Shown here piece by piece: positions 44,520-54,406 of a stretch of 64,000 nt of DNA. The stretch is from Nostoc linckia FACHB-104. GTDB taxonomy: Bacteria > Cyanobacteriota > Cyanobacteriia > Cyanobacteriales > Nostocaceae. Under the pieces are notes generated by a model that did no database searches, was not told where the DNA came from, and worked only from the letters and a program-made list of their open reading frames with translations. Made by a program: the position numbers and the translations under genes. Location of the stretch: assembly GCF_014696615.1 (NCBI RefSeq), contig NZ_JACJQJ010000006.1, positions 153,128 through 217,127 on the forward strand, in the 5' to 3' direction. Each line of letters begins with the position of its first letter. Position 1 is the stretch's first letter.

Positions 44520-45443
44520 ATGAATTCGTCATATCTAGGCAAAGTTTTCAATTGGTTAGTGACACCGTTAAGTTTTTTTATAAAAAAAAGAGAATTCTTA
44601 ACAAAATTTGCTGCTCTTAAATCAAATAATTCTATCTTTTTCTCCTCGCAACAAAGCAGCAACGTCAAAACACCAAAACCGATTTTGTGGGTAGTCGTCT
44701 TAGCATCGTTACTATTAACTGGTTGTGTGCAGTATGACGTAGGCGTAAACTTTAGCAACTCCAATCACGGAGAATTGGTGCAGCATATTAAATTAGGAGA
44801 AAGACTCACCAGTTTTAGTGGCGACTATGTTTATGAATGGTTGAATAGTATAGAACGTCGCGCCCGGAAACTGGAAGGCAAAACAAAGCGGATTTCGCCT
44901 GAAGAAGTGATTGTGACAATTCCTTTCACTAATGGGCAAGAATTACAAGAAAAATTTAATGAGTTTTTTAGCTCCCGCATCAATCAAAAAACTGAGCCTG
45001 TAGCCGCGGAATCTGATTCAGAACTACCAAAAGTTGAATCTAACTTACTCATTGAAGAGAACAACTTTTTACTATTGGTACGCGATCGCTTAATTTATGA
45101 TTTGGATTTGCGATCGCTCTCTCTAATTGCTAGTGATGGTAATGTTTTAGCCAACACAGGTTCAATTCTCGATTTGGATTTTAGTTTAAAAACCCCACTA
45201 GGAGCGCAAAACATCCCCATTGGTGAAAATCCCATTGAGCCAGAAAAGATTAACAATCAACTAGTGTGGAAGTTGAGAACTGGGGAACTCAACCACATAG
45301 AAGTAGTTTTTTGGCTTCCCAGCCCCCTTGGTATTGGTGCGTTGCTAATTGCTTTGTTTGTCTGGGGTGGAATCTATCTCAGATATACATTTATGCCCGA
45401 TCCCAGACTTCAATTTGCGCCAAAAACAGCAGTATCAGAATAG
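44520..45443 (+). CDS. DUF3153-family lipoprotein
   Basis: From the ATG at 44520 the product has 307 residues. A lipobox LLLTGC follows a hydrophobic stretch (ILWVVVLASLLLTGC), and the beta-rich mature domain begins VQYDVGVNFSNSNHGELVQHI. A final membrane helix (LGIGALLIALFVWGGIYLRY) is near the C-terminus. The roughly 60 residues before the signal are unusual for a lipoprotein; a start nearer the signal is not visible. The family is cyanobacterial and of unknown function. The extra N-terminus may be a later extension. Confidence 0.8.
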   Translation: MNSSYLGKVFNWLVTPLSFFIKKREFLTKFAALKSNNSIFFSSQQSSNVKTPKPILWVVVLASLLLTGCVQYDVGVNFSNSNHGELVQHIKLGERLTSFSGDYVYEWLNSIERRARKLEGKTKRISPEEVIVTIPFTNGQELQEKFNEFFSSRINQKTEPVAAESDSELPKVESNLLIEENNFLLLVRDRLIYDLDLRSLSLIASDGNVLANTGSILDLDFSLKTPLGAQNIPIGENPIEPEKINNQLVWKLRTGELNHIEVVFWLPSPLGIGALLIALFVWGGIYLRYTFMPDPRLQFAPKTAVSE

Positions 45444-45542
45444 TGCTGAGTGCTGAGTGCTGAGATGAGAATTGAGTCTTTAGTGTGAGAGGCGACTGGT
45501 TTTACTAAGTCCTAGCGAGTTTTTAACTTTGGACTCTTGTAC

Positions 45543-45562
45543 AGACGCGATTAATCGCGTCT
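45543..45562. repeat. Palindromic repeat GACGCGATTAATCGCGTC, copy 4
   Basis: Perfect palindrome in the gap between convergent DUF3153 and pdxH genes, preceded by CTTGTAC as in copy 2. Confidence 0.8.
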
Positions 45563-45604
45563 CTCCTACTCTATTTATACTCAGCACTTTCAACTCAGCA
45601 CTCA

Positions 45605-46249
45605 CTAAGGCGATAAACGCTCAATTTTCCAATCGCCATTATCTAAACGAGTATAAAGCAGGCGATCGTGTAGGCGACTGGGACGACCTTGCCAAAACTC
45701 AATTTCTGAGGGAATGACACGCAAGCCTCCCCAATTCAAAGGCCGAGGAATCTCCTGATTGTCATATTTGTCCTGCAATTCTTGCAAACGCTGCTCTAAA
45801 ACTTCTCGGCTTTCTATCACCTCACTTTGATTAGAAGCCCATGCACCCAAGCGACTATTTTCGGGACGGCTGTAAAAATATTGATCTGACTCCGCCTCGG
45901 AAACTTTCTCAACCTGTCCTGTAATGCGAACCTGGCGTTCTAGTTCCGCCCACCAAAACACTAATGCAGCTTGGGGGTTTTCTCCTAGTTCTTGACCTTT
46001 CCGGCTGTTATAGTTGGTAAAGAATACAAAGCCTCGCTCATCAAAATTTTTCAGTAGTACCATTCTTGCCGAGGGTTTACCGTCGGGCATAGCTGTAGCC
46101 AGAGTCATGGCGTTAGGTTCAGGGAGTTGGGCTGCTAGTGCCTGATCGAACCATTGTTTAAATTGTATAAAAGGATTAGGATTAACCTCAGTTTCGCTCA
46201 AATCTTGTAAAGTGTAGTCTTTGCGAAGGTCAGAAATGGTTTGATTCAT
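45605..46249 (-). CDS. pdxH: Pyridoxamine 5'-phosphate oxidase
   Basis: From the ATG at 46249 this is a 214-residue FMN enzyme. It oxidises pyridoxamine or pyridoxine phosphate to pyridoxal phosphate. Motifs are [33 protein letters not shown] (FMN site), [13 protein letters not shown] and the C-terminal [14 protein letters not shown] with the substrate Arg and His. The start matches the family's LRKDY N-terminus. An ATG eight codons upstream exists but adds residues not seen in the family. Confidence 0.94.
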   Translation of the reverse strand: MNQTISDLRKDYTLQDLSETEVNPNPFIQFKQWFDQALAAQLPEPNAMTLATAMPDGKPSARMVLLKNFDERGFVFFTNYNSRKGQELGENPQAALVFWWAELERQVRITGQVEKVSEAESDQYFYSRPENSRLGAWASNQSEVIESREVLEQRLQELQDKYDNQEIPRPLNWGGLRVIPSEIEFWQGRPSRLHDRLLYTRLDNGDWKIERLSP

Positions 46250-46475
46250 GGTGATGTACTTCCCTGGTATCAAGATCAGCTTTTGTAGATGTCTTTATTC
46301 AAAATATCTTTTATAATCAGCGCCAACACCTTTTGAACAACTTTTTTCGAGAAATAGGGAAACACTATATTGCATCTGATACCAAATTGGGATAAATAAT
46401 ATTGTCTGAGATTGCCAGAGAAGCTTTTGGTAAAGACTTTCAATCTAAAATCCAAAATCCAAATTTAAAATTGAT

Positions 46476-47582
46476 ATGATCCGCCGTTCAGCCTCTCTTC
46501 AAAGTTTATTAATTTATGGTCTGAGCGGCCCGATTATCGCTCTTAATGTGTGGCTGCTATCGGTAGTGTTTCACTATTTCCAGCATCCCATCACTATCCT
46601 CAGTTGTGCGGCAATTCTGGCTTTTTTATTAAATTATCCGGTGCATTTCTTTAAACGTGCGCGCATCACCCACACTCAGGCGGTGATTATTGTTTTGCTT
46701 GTCACTTTTACATTAGTAGTGATTTTGGGTGTCACATTAGTACCCATGCTACTTGACCAAACAATTCAACTTTTAAATAAAATTCCTGATTGGTTAACTA
46801 GCAGTCAAAGAAATCTAGAACATGTTGAGGCTTTGGCAAAACAGCGACGCTTACCGATAAATCTGCAAGTGGTGAGTACTCAAATTAATGCTAATATTCA
46901 AAATTTAGTGCAGCAGTTAGCTTCAGGTGCCGTGGGATTTGCAGGCACATTACTCTCAGGAATACTGAATTTGGTGTTAGTGGTCGTGCTAGCGTTTTAT
47001 ATGCTGATATATGGCGATCGCGTCTGGGCTGGGTTGGTCAGTCTGTTACCATCTAATATTAGAATTCCTTTAACAACATCCTTACGATTAAACTTTCAAA
47101 ACTTTTTCCTTAGTCAGTTGTTGTTAGGGCTATTTATGGTAGTGACTCTAACACCAATTTTTATAGTTCTGAGGGTACCATTCGCTTTACTGTTTGCCAT
47201 TGTTATTGGCATAGGCGAACTTATTCCCTTTGTGGGCGCAACTCTTGGTATTGGTTTAGTGACAATACTTGTTCTGCTACAAAATTGGTGGTTAGCAGTG
47301 CAAGTTGCTTTGTCAGCGATTCTCTTGCAGCAAGTTAAAGATAACTTATTAGCGCCTAAATTACTGGGTGATTTTATCGGACTAAATCCCATCTGGATTT
47401 TTGTAGCAATCTTAATGGGTTTTGAAATAGCAGGTTTACTAGGGACACTTGTTGCTGTTCCCATTGCTGGCACTATTAAAGGCACATTTGATGCTCTGAG
47501 AAGTGATGAATCTGGTAACTTTGTATCAAATTTTTCTATTAACAATTACACATCTAACTTTGATGAAGAAAGTAAAAGTTAG
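46476..47582 (+). CDS. AI-2E family transporter (PerM/UPF0118)
   Basis: The 368-residue membrane protein has eight or so helices. Examples are LLIYGLSGPIIALNVWLLSV, AVIIVLLVTFTLVVILGVTLV and LNLVLVVVLAFYMLIYG. The family's GIGELIPFVGATLGIG and GFEIAGLLGTLVAVPIAGT motifs are near the end. Members export small molecules or ions; the autoinducer role holds only for some. The substrate here is unknown. It is monocistronic, and its 3' tail is polar and Asn/Ser-rich. Confidence 0.88.
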   Translation: MIRRSASLQSLLIYGLSGPIIALNVWLLSVVFHYFQHPITILSCAAILAFLLNYPVHFFKRARITHTQAVIIVLLVTFTLVVILGVTLVPMLLDQTIQLLNKIPDWLTSSQRNLEHVEALAKQRRLPINLQVVSTQINANIQNLVQQLASGAVGFAGTLLSGILNLVLVVVLAFYMLIYGDRVWAGLVSLLPSNIRIPLTTSLRLNFQNFFLSQLLLGLFMVVTLTPIFIVLRVPFALLFAIVIGIGELIPFVGATLGIGLVTILVLLQNWWLAVQVALSAILLQQVKDNLLAPKLLGDFIGLNPIWIFVAILMGFEIAGLLGTLVAVPIAGTIKGTFDALRSDESGNFVSNFSINNYTSNFDEESKS

Positions 47583-48037
47583 AAATGGGTAATGGGTAAA
47601 CTTCAGACTGTGGAAACTAGCGAAGAGATAAAATCTCAAATTATTTAAAAATCAAAAAGAATGCAAGTTTTACTGAAAAGTCTAAATTAATAAAGTATTT
47701 TAAATTACGTTATTTACTTATTTGAAAGCGTAAAAACCTCATGTTATACTTCATCGACTATGGTGAGAATTATACTATTTGACTTTCCGGGTGCAAAAAA
47801 TGTATTATCCAAAATTCTGCAAAACTAAACTTGCACAATCTAAAATTACCATTCACAATGAGAATAAAAGTAATTGCTTGCTAGTTATTAAGTATAATTT
47901 ATTACAAAATATTCTAATTGAATGAGATAGGTAAGACCTGTGCTAATTTTTATCTACGATACTAGCAAGTAATTCTTGCCCAATAAATCCAGTGTTAAAG
48001 CTAGACACTTTTTGACTTAATTACTCAAAATTAATTA
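47583..48037. other. Intergenic spacer, nothing recognised
   Basis: 455 bp, strongly AT-rich. No gene, hairpin or known repeat was identified upstream of scpA. Confidence 0.4.
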
Positions 48038-48868
48038 ATGGATGCGTCCGAGCTATTAGAAACAATTACACTTCTGATCAAGCAAGCTGAACAAGGAGAA
48101 ATTGATCCTTGGGATGTCCAAGTAATTGAGGTAATTGACCGTTATTTAGAACTAATGGCACCGCAAGCCACAGCTAGAGGCTATGAAGCCGATTTATCTC
48201 AATCCGGACAAGCTTTTTTATCAGCATCAATGTTGGTGTTATTCAAAGCAAACACCTTGATGCAATTACAATCAGCCGCAGACGAACAAGAACTGATACT
48301 TGATGACGCACTGCTAGAAAGTGAAAATGGGCTGTTACATCCAGTTAATCGTCTGCCTTTAGAGCATCACTTGCGTCGTCGTCCAGCCGCAATGCCACCG
48401 CCTAAACGTCGGGTAACTCTGCAAGAGTTAATTGAGCAATTGCAGATCATGGCGAACCAGCTCAAACTTGTCCAAAAAACTAGCAAACCAGTCCGTCCTC
48501 GCCGCCAGCCTACAGTGCAAAGTATGCGAGCCGCGCTAGAACTGGCACACCAAGAAAATTTGACGGAAGTAGCTGGAGAACTAGAGCAAGTATTACACCT
48601 GTCGGCACAAAAACTACATTTGGAACAAAATTGTTTGAATTTGGAACAGCTTGTGGAGTTATGGGTCGAGAGTAAACAGCCATACCAAAATGCTTCTGCC
48701 CATACATCAGCACATAGCCACTTGGTTAGTGTGTTCTGGGCGCTACTACTGCTATCAGCTCAATCCAAAGTAGAGCTATTGCAAGAAGAGTTTTACCAAG
48801 AAATAAAAATTCGATTACTCATAGATTCAGCGAATACCCACCAACCCTTGGAGCAGCCTATGAACTGA
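48038..48868 (+). CDS. scpA: Segregation and condensation protein A
   Basis: The 276-residue kleisin bridges the SMC ATPase heads and binds ScpB, helping chromosome compaction and segregation. The N-terminal SMC-binding part has LLETITLLIKQAEQGEIDPWDVQVIEVIDRYL. The central helix is FLSASMLVLFKANTL. The C-terminal winged helix includes VSVFWALLLLSAQSKVELLQEEFYQEI. The linker is Arg/Pro-rich. scpB and smc are not in the window. Confidence 0.9.
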   Translation: MDASELLETITLLIKQAEQGEIDPWDVQVIEVIDRYLELMAPQATARGYEADLSQSGQAFLSASMLVLFKANTLMQLQSAADEQELILDDALLESENGLLHPVNRLPLEHHLRRRPAAMPPPKRRVTLQELIEQLQIMANQLKLVQKTSKPVRPRRQPTVQSMRAALELAHQENLTEVAGELEQVLHLSAQKLHLEQNCLNLEQLVELWVESKQPYQNASAHTSAHSHLVSVFWALLLLSAQSKVELLQEEFYQEIKIRLLIDSANTHQPLEQPMN

Positions 48869-49095
48869 GCAATATTCATCCACTTATTTTAGATAATTTT
48901 TAGACTACGGTGCCATCAAACCCAAAGTCTAGGTAAATTTAAAAAGTAAGCCATTGCTCGTCATTTGACGATGCCGTTAAATGCAAAGATCAGCAAATTC
49001 CCTTAATCTGTGCTATCAGGGATGAATAAAAAGAATAAACCAATGAAGTATAACTTGTTGACAGTAAACTGGCCTGTGGTTGAGGAATAATCTTT

Positions 49096-50262
49096 ATGAA
49101 GGCGATGATTCTTGCAGCGGGTAAAGGTACTCGTGTCCGTCCGATTACTTATACAATCCCCAAACCGATGATTCCTATACTGCAAAAACCAGTAATGGAA
49201 TTTTTACTTGAACTGTTACGCCAGCATGGCTTTGACCAAATTATGGTCAATGTTAGCCATTTGGCGGAGGAAATCGAAAACTATTTCCGTGATGGTCAGC
49301 GGTTTGGTGTACAAATTGCCTATTCTTTTGAAGGGCAAATTGTGGACGGTACACTGGTGGGAGAAGCGGTTGGGTCTGCTGGAGGGATGCGGCGTATCCA
49401 AGACTTCTCGCCATTTTTCGACGATACCTTTGTGGTATTGTGCGGTGATGCTTTGATTGACTTGGATTTAACAGAAGCAGTCAAGTGGCATCGAGCTAAA
49501 GGGTCGATCGCGACAATTATTACGAAATCTGTTCCCAAGGAAGAGGTTTCTAGCTACGGTGTAGTCGTAACTGATGACGACGGGCGTGTAAAAGCTTTCC
49601 AAGAAAAACCCTCAACTGAAGAAGCCCTCAGTACCAACATCAACACAGGGATTTACATCTTTGAGCCAGAAGTATTTAAATATATTCCTTCTGGCATTGA
49701 GTACGACATTGGTAGTCAGCTATTCCCCAAACTCGTAGAAATTGGCGCGCCTTTCTACGCTATCCCAATGGATTTTGAATGGGTAGATATTGGTAAAGTA
49801 CCAGACTACTGGCGGGCGATTCGTGGTGTACTGCTTGGTGAAATTAAAAACGTCCAAATCCCCGGACATGAAGTAGCACCTGGGATCTACACTGGCTTAA
49901 ACGTCGCCGTCAATTGGGACAAAGTCGATATTACAGGCCCAGTTTACATTGGTGGCATGACCAGAATTGAAGACGGCGCTAAAATCGTTGGCCCGGCAAT
50001 GATTGGCCCCAATTGCTGGATTTGTAGCGGGGCGACAGTAGAAAATAGCGTGATTTTTGAATGGTCACGCCTCGGCCCCGAGGTTCGCCTTATAGATAAA
50101 TTAGTGTTTGGGCGTTACTGCGTCGATAAAACTGGAGCCACCATTGATGTGCAAGCAGCAGCCTTAGACTGGTTGATCACTGATGCACGTCAATCCCCAC
50201 CTTCTCATACCCCAGTAGAAAGACAAGCGATCGCAGAGTTGCTCAATACAACTGCTATTTAG
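49096..50262 (+). CDS. Sugar-phosphate nucleotidyltransferase (mannose-1-P guanylyltransferase-like)
   Basis: The 388-residue enzyme couples a nucleotide to a sugar phosphate for cell-wall or exopolysaccharide synthesis. It has the N-terminal NTP-transferase signature MILAAGKGTRVRPITYTIPKP (Lys for the phosphate). VLCGDALIDLDL (metal Asp) and FQEKP follow. The C-terminal left-handed beta-helix starts near 255 (GPVYIGGMTRIEDGAKIVGPAMIGPNCWI). It could use GTP and mannose-1-P or dTTP and glucose-1-P; the sequence alone does not decide. It stands between scpA and speA. Confidence 0.88.
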   Translation: MKAMILAAGKGTRVRPITYTIPKPMIPILQKPVMEFLLELLRQHGFDQIMVNVSHLAEEIENYFRDGQRFGVQIAYSFEGQIVDGTLVGEAVGSAGGMRRIQDFSPFFDDTFVVLCGDALIDLDLTEAVKWHRAKGSIATIITKSVPKEEVSSYGVVVTDDDGRVKAFQEKPSTEEALSTNINTGIYIFEPEVFKYIPSGIEYDIGSQLFPKLVEIGAPFYAIPMDFEWVDIGKVPDYWRAIRGVLLGEIKNVQIPGHEVAPGIYTGLNVAVNWDKVDITGPVYIGGMTRIEDGAKIVGPAMIGPNCWICSGATVENSVIFEWSRLGPEVRLIDKLVFGRYCVDKTGATIDVQAAALDWLITDARQSPPSHTPVERQAIAELLNTTAI

Positions 50263-50338
50263 TCAAGGGTCAAGGGTCAAGAGTCAAGAGTTATTAGTCA
50301 TTTGACTTTGGACTCTTGACTCTTGACTTTGGACTAAC
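50263..50338. repeat. Inverted STRR tracts (TCAAGGG / TTGACTC)
   Basis: GTCAAGGGTCAAGGGTCAAG and later CTCTTGACTCTTGACTTTGG are complementary heptamer tracts. They can fold back on each other between the convergent nucleotidyltransferase and speA genes, possibly serving as terminator. Confidence 0.65.
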
Positions 50339-52352
50339 TATTCAAATACGTGTATCTTCTGAGACTTTGCTCATAGGTTTGCAGAAGTCGCTGAGATTCT
50401 GCTAAGGTGATGCGCTTTTCCTCCAGGGCTTTTTCACAACGCTGGCGGATGTTTTCTACCATGTCTTCTGAATCGTACTGCACGTAGCTGACTACTTCGC
50501 TCATGGTATCGCCTTTGACGACATGTTCAATTTGGTAACCTTTGGGGGTCAATTGAATGTGAACTGCGTTAGTGTCGCCAAATAGGTTGTGTAAATTACC
50601 CATGATTTCTTGGTAGGCTCCACTGAGGAACATTCCCAAATAATAGGGTTCACCTGGTTTAAAGGTGTGCAGTTCTAAAACAGATTTGACATCACGCAAA
50701 TCAATAAAGCGGTCAATTTTGCCATCGCTATCGCAGGTGAGGTCTGCCAAAATTCCCCGGCGAATTGGTTCTTCGTCTAAACGGTGGATGGGCATAATCG
50801 GGAATAATTGGTCTATTGCCCAGCAATCTGGTGCCGATTGAAACACCGATAGATTGGCATAGTAAATGGAAGCCATGATTTGCTCTAAGTCTTCCAGTTC
50901 GTCAGGTACGTATTCCTGCTGTCTAGTAATGTTTAAAATTTTCTGACAACAAGCCCAGTAGAGACGTTCAGCTTTCGCCCGTTCTCTTAAGCGTAAAATA
51001 CCCAAGTTGAAGCGACTGATAGCTTCTTCTTTAAATTGGGCTGCGTCGTGGTAAAACTCCTGATAATTTTCTTTGTTAATCGATTGATAAGTTTCCCAGA
51101 GGTAATTAATAATTGGCGATTCGCCTTCTTGTGGCGGTTCTGGGGTGTCGAGGGGGACATCGCTGGTACTGAGAATATCAAAAATCAATACCGATTGATG
51201 GGAGGCGATCGCTCTCCCACTTTCACTAATCAGTGTAGGTACAGAAATTTGCCGTTCAGCACAGGTATCTTTTAACTCTGCCACGATGTCGTTGGCATAG
51301 TTTTGCATATTGTAGTTTTTCGAGGCGTAGAAGTTGGTTTGAGAGCCGTCATAATCTACACCCAAGCCACCACCGACATCGAGATATTTCATATCAGCCC
51401 CCAGCATTGCCAACTCTACGTAGATGCGACTGGCTTCTTGGATGGCATCTTTAATCACATTGATGGCTGAAATCTGCGAGCCGATATGGAAATGCATTAA
51501 CTGCAAGGAATCGAGTAGATCGGCTTCACGTAACTTGTCAACAGCCTCGATTACCTCAGGCATAGTGAGACCAAATTTAGCGCGATCGCCACTGGAGCTA
51601 CCCCAGCGTCCCATGCCTTGGGTACTGAGTTTAGCCCGAACCCCTAAGATAGGTTTAATACCCAACTGACGGTTAGCCGCAATTACTAAATCTACCTCTT
51701 CAATTTGCTCTAGGACAATAATTGGTGTTTGACCCAGCCTTTGAGCCAACATTGCCGTTTCGATGTATTCTTGGTCTTTATAGCCGTTGCAAATTAATAA
51801 TGCACCTGGAGTATCCAATATTGCCAGCGCAATCATTAATTCCGGTTTGGAACCAGCTTCTAAACCAAATTGATGTGGCTTCCCAAATCTGACCAAATCT
51901 TCTATCAAATGCCTTTGCTGGTTGCATTTAACAGGAAATACACCCCTATACACACCAGGATAGTTATAACGGGCGATCGCCTTCGCAAAACAAGCATTTA
52001 AACGCTCAATCCGGTCTTCCAAAATGTCCGAAAAGCGAATCAACATCGGCAGACCTAAATTGCGCTGCTTCAAAGCGTTGACCAATTCAAACAAATCCAA
52101 AGAACCACCGCGATCGCCTTTCGGGGAAACAGTGACATGACCAGCCGCGTTAATCGAAAAATAGGGTTGTCCCCAACCTTCGATTCTATATAGGGCTTCG
52201 CTGTCCTCAATTTTCCAAGCGCGAGGCGAATCATCAGTGATAGTACTAGGCGCTAAAAGCTTTTTTGGCTTCTGGTTTTTCACTTCTGGTTTGTGTCCAT
52301 TAGACGGCAGCTTAACTATCTCTTCAGATGTAGCAGTTGACTCAACACCCAT
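50334..52352 (-). CDS. speA: Biosynthetic arginine decarboxylase
   Basis: The 672-residue PLP enzyme converts arginine to agmatine for polyamine synthesis. The N-terminal barrel has YPGVYRGVFPVKCNQQ (PLP Lys), LMHFHIGSQ and the Gly-rich phosphate loop VGGGLGVDYDG. The C-terminal beta domain has the catalytic Cys region ADLTCDSDGKIDRF and FLSGAYQEIMGNLHNLFG. The size matches SpeA. The first 40 residues are a polar extension. It is divergently arranged with ndk, with a 250-bp spacer rich in CATTAGTCATTGG-like words. Confidence 0.95.
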   Translation of the reverse strand: MGVESTATSEEIVKLPSNGHKPEVKNQKPKKLLAPSTITDDSPRAWKIEDSEALYRIEGWGQPYFSINAAGHVTVSPKGDRGGSLDLFELVNALKQRNLGLPMLIRFSDILEDRIERLNACFAKAIARYNYPGVYRGVFPVKCNQQRHLIEDLVRFGKPHQFGLEAGSKPELMIALAILDTPGALLICNGYKDQEYIETAMLAQRLGQTPIIVLEQIEEVDLVIAANRQLGIKPILGVRAKLSTQGMGRWGSSSGDRAKFGLTMPEVIEAVDKLREADLLDSLQLMHFHIGSQISAINVIKDAIQEASRIYVELAMLGADMKYLDVGGGLGVDYDGSQTNFYASKNYNMQNYANDIVAELKDTCAERQISVPTLISESGRAIASHQSVLIFDILSTSDVPLDTPEPPQEGESPIINYLWETYQSINKENYQEFYHDAAQFKEEAISRFNLGILRLRERAKAERLYWACCQKILNITRQQEYVPDELEDLEQIMASIYYANLSVFQSAPDCWAIDQLFPIMPIHRLDEEPIRRGILADLTCDSDGKIDRFIDLRDVKSVLELHTFKPGEPYYLGMFLSGAYQEIMGNLHNLFGDTNAVHIQLTPKGYQIEHVVKGDTMSEVVSYVQYDSEDMVENIRQRCEKALEEKRITLAESQRLLQTYEQSLRRYTYLNS

Positions 52353-52603
52353 TTATTCCTGACCTCTGTGTTTCACCCACGAATTTTCAATTTAACGCAT
52401 TCATTTGCGATCGCATATGCACCCAGAGATAATTTCTGAGATAAACTCTGATTGGTCAAGAGTCGTGTGTTACTAGTCATTAGTCATTGGTCATTTGTCA
52501 TTAGGGTCAAAATCCCTCAAGTATCAACAAATGACAAGGAACTAAGGACAAAGAACAAAAGATAATTGATCTTGAAAAATTTATTAAGTTTTCGGAGATA
52601 GCT

Positions 52604-53053
52604 TTGGAACGCACATTTTTGGCAATTAAACCCGACGGCGTACAACGCGGACTAGTCAGCGAAATTATTGGTCGCTTTGAAAAAAAAGGCTTTACCCTCG
52701 TGGGTTTGAAGCTAATTCACCCCAGTCGGGAATTAGCTGAACAACATTATGACGTTCACCGCGAAAGACCCTTCTTTGCAGGATTAGTCGAATTTATCAC
52801 CTCCGGCCCCGTAGTAGCGATGGTGTGGGAAGGTGAAGGCGTAATCGCCTCTGCAAGAAAATTGATTGGTGCGACCAACCCCCTCAACGCCGAACCTGGA
52901 ACCATTCGCGGCGATTTGGGGATCAACATTGGTCGCAACATCATCCACGGTTCCGATGCTCCGGAAACAGCGCAAAAAGAAGTTGCTCTGTGGTTTAAGG
53001 ACGAAGAACTAGTTAACTGGAAACCAGAAGTGACTCCTTGGTTGCACGAGTAG
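52604..53053 (+). CDS. ndk: Nucleoside diphosphate kinase
   Basis: The 149-residue enzyme transfers phosphate between NTPs and NDPs through the active-site His115 in [29 protein letters not shown], the Kpn loop and [11 protein letters not shown] are all intact. The frame starts with TTG, at the residue where the family begins; CGGAGA lies 8 nt upstream. It is cytosolic and monocistronic, next to speA but on the opposite strand. Confidence 0.95.
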   Translation: MERTFLAIKPDGVQRGLVSEIIGRFEKKGFTLVGLKLIHPSRELAEQHYDVHRERPFFAGLVEFITSGPVVAMVWEGEGVIASARKLIGATNPLNAEPGTIRGDLGINIGRNIIHGSDAPETAQKEVALWFKDEELVNWKPEVTPWLHE

Positions 53054-53062
53054 AGAGTTAGG

Positions 53063-53160
53063 GATTGGGGACTGGGGACTGGGAATTTTAGATTTTAGAT
53101 TTTAGATTTTAGATTCAAACTCCATCCAAAATCGCAAATCCAAAATCCAAAATTAAATTG
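53063..53160. repeat. GGGGACT / TTTTAGA / CCAAAAT repeat tract
   Basis: GGGGACTGGGGACTGGG, ATTTTAGATTTTAGATTTTA and CCAAAATCCAAAAT tracts follow each other between ndk and the TerC gene. The same mixture appears inside the coding region at 59626-59740. Confidence 0.8.
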
Positions 53161-53176
53161 CCCAATGCCCCATTCC

Positions 53177-53902
53177 CTATTTTGGTACTTCCGTTTTTTC
53201 TGATAATTCTTGTGGTACTTCTATGTTTGTGCGTTTGGAAAATCCCCAAGCTAAGATGAGACCGATCGCAGTAATCATTAACCATTCTGGTGGAACTAAG
53301 CTATCGTTTACCACCTTCAATAACAGACGCAAACCTACAAATGCCACAGTGATATAGCCTGCGTCTTCTAAGTTTTCAAATTCGTCTAGCCAACGGATAA
53401 ATAATTCTGCCATGAAGCGCAGGGTAATGATCCCAATGGTTGCACCTGTTAGTACTAACCACCTTTCTTGAGAAACTGCGATCGCAGTTGTCACGCTATC
53501 TAAAGAAAATGCCATATCAGTAAAGGCTATTACTGGTATCGCTTGCCACAAAGAAGTAAAACGCGGCCCGTGATGGTGATTTTCTTCATCTGTTTCTTGG
53601 GAGGTGAAGTGTTGGAATACTAGCCATAGTAGATAAGCCGCACCCAGAAGTTCAAATTGCCATAAATTTTGTACCCAGGTAGCTGTCAGGATTAATGTAA
53701 TCCTTAGCACATAGGCAACAACCAATCCCAAGTTTAGCGCCTGTCGCTCAACCTTTTTATCTTCCAATCCTTGAGCGATCGCAGCGAGGGCGATCGCATT
53801 ATCAGCAGATAGCACGGCTTCTAAAAACACCAGGATAAGCAGAACTATAGGAGCTTCAACGCTAAAGTGAAAATGAAGATAATCAAAAATTTTGTCTAGC
53901 AT
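53177..53902 (-). CDS. TerC-family membrane protein
   Basis: The 241-residue protein has six to seven membrane helices. The acidic family motifs are both present: VFLEAVLSADNAIALAAIA near the N-terminus and FTDMAFSLDSVTTAIAVS in the middle. Paired Asp and Glu residues within these helices suggest divalent metal binding. A His-rich loop (ENHHHGP) adds to this. Members act in manganese or calcium export and in tellurite resistance loci. Metal transport across the plasma or thylakoid membrane is the likely role, without proof of the metal. Confidence 0.88.
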   Translation of the reverse strand: MLDKIFDYLHFHFSVEAPIVLLILVFLEAVLSADNAIALAAIAQGLEDKKVERQALNLGLVVAYVLRITLILTATWVQNLWQFELLGAAYLLWLVFQHFTSQETDEENHHHGPRFTSLWQAIPVIAFTDMAFSLDSVTTAIAVSQERWLVLTGATIGIITLRFMAELFIRWLDEFENLEDAGYITVAFVGLRLLLKVVNDSLVPPEWLMITAIGLILAWGFSKRTNIEVPQELSEKTEVPK

Positions 53903-54406
53903 TCCAAGTATCTCAAGCAGCGAAAATTAAAAATTAACAGGAGCAATGAATTTCATCCTCCAAAGTGCAAGCAATTGTTACTTTTATCCAGCTTAACGTG
54001 GCTGTGGTTGATTCTGAAGACCCTAGAATTGGCGTAATCACAGGGTAGTTAGAGTCTGTTGAGTGTAGCATGACACACCAGAAGTCTTAACATTTTCTTA
54101 AAAAAACTCTCTATAAATCAAGTACGGAAATACCTAAATAAATTCCTATCACGCCACTTTTTGCAAAAAGCTAGGATCTAGGCACAAAGTTTTGTTGAAT
54201 TGAGTATTACTCGATGTCATACCAATTTCAGGTTTAAGAACACAACATTTTTGGAACCAGACAATTAATTGATATGACAAATCACAAGCCAACAAATAAG
54301 AACGCAGACCTCAAGATGACCAAAAGCGTTGAAAAATAGCATTTTCCCTAAGATTCTGGCTGGTAGGAGGTATTACTATTAAAAAAATACTTTAGGAATC
54401 TTAATA
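53903..54406. other. Intergenic spacer, nothing recognised
   Basis: About 500 bp between divergent genes with stops in all frames. GGTAGGAGGTATTAC (54361-54375) is purine-rich but about 30 bp from the next ATG. Confidence 0.4.
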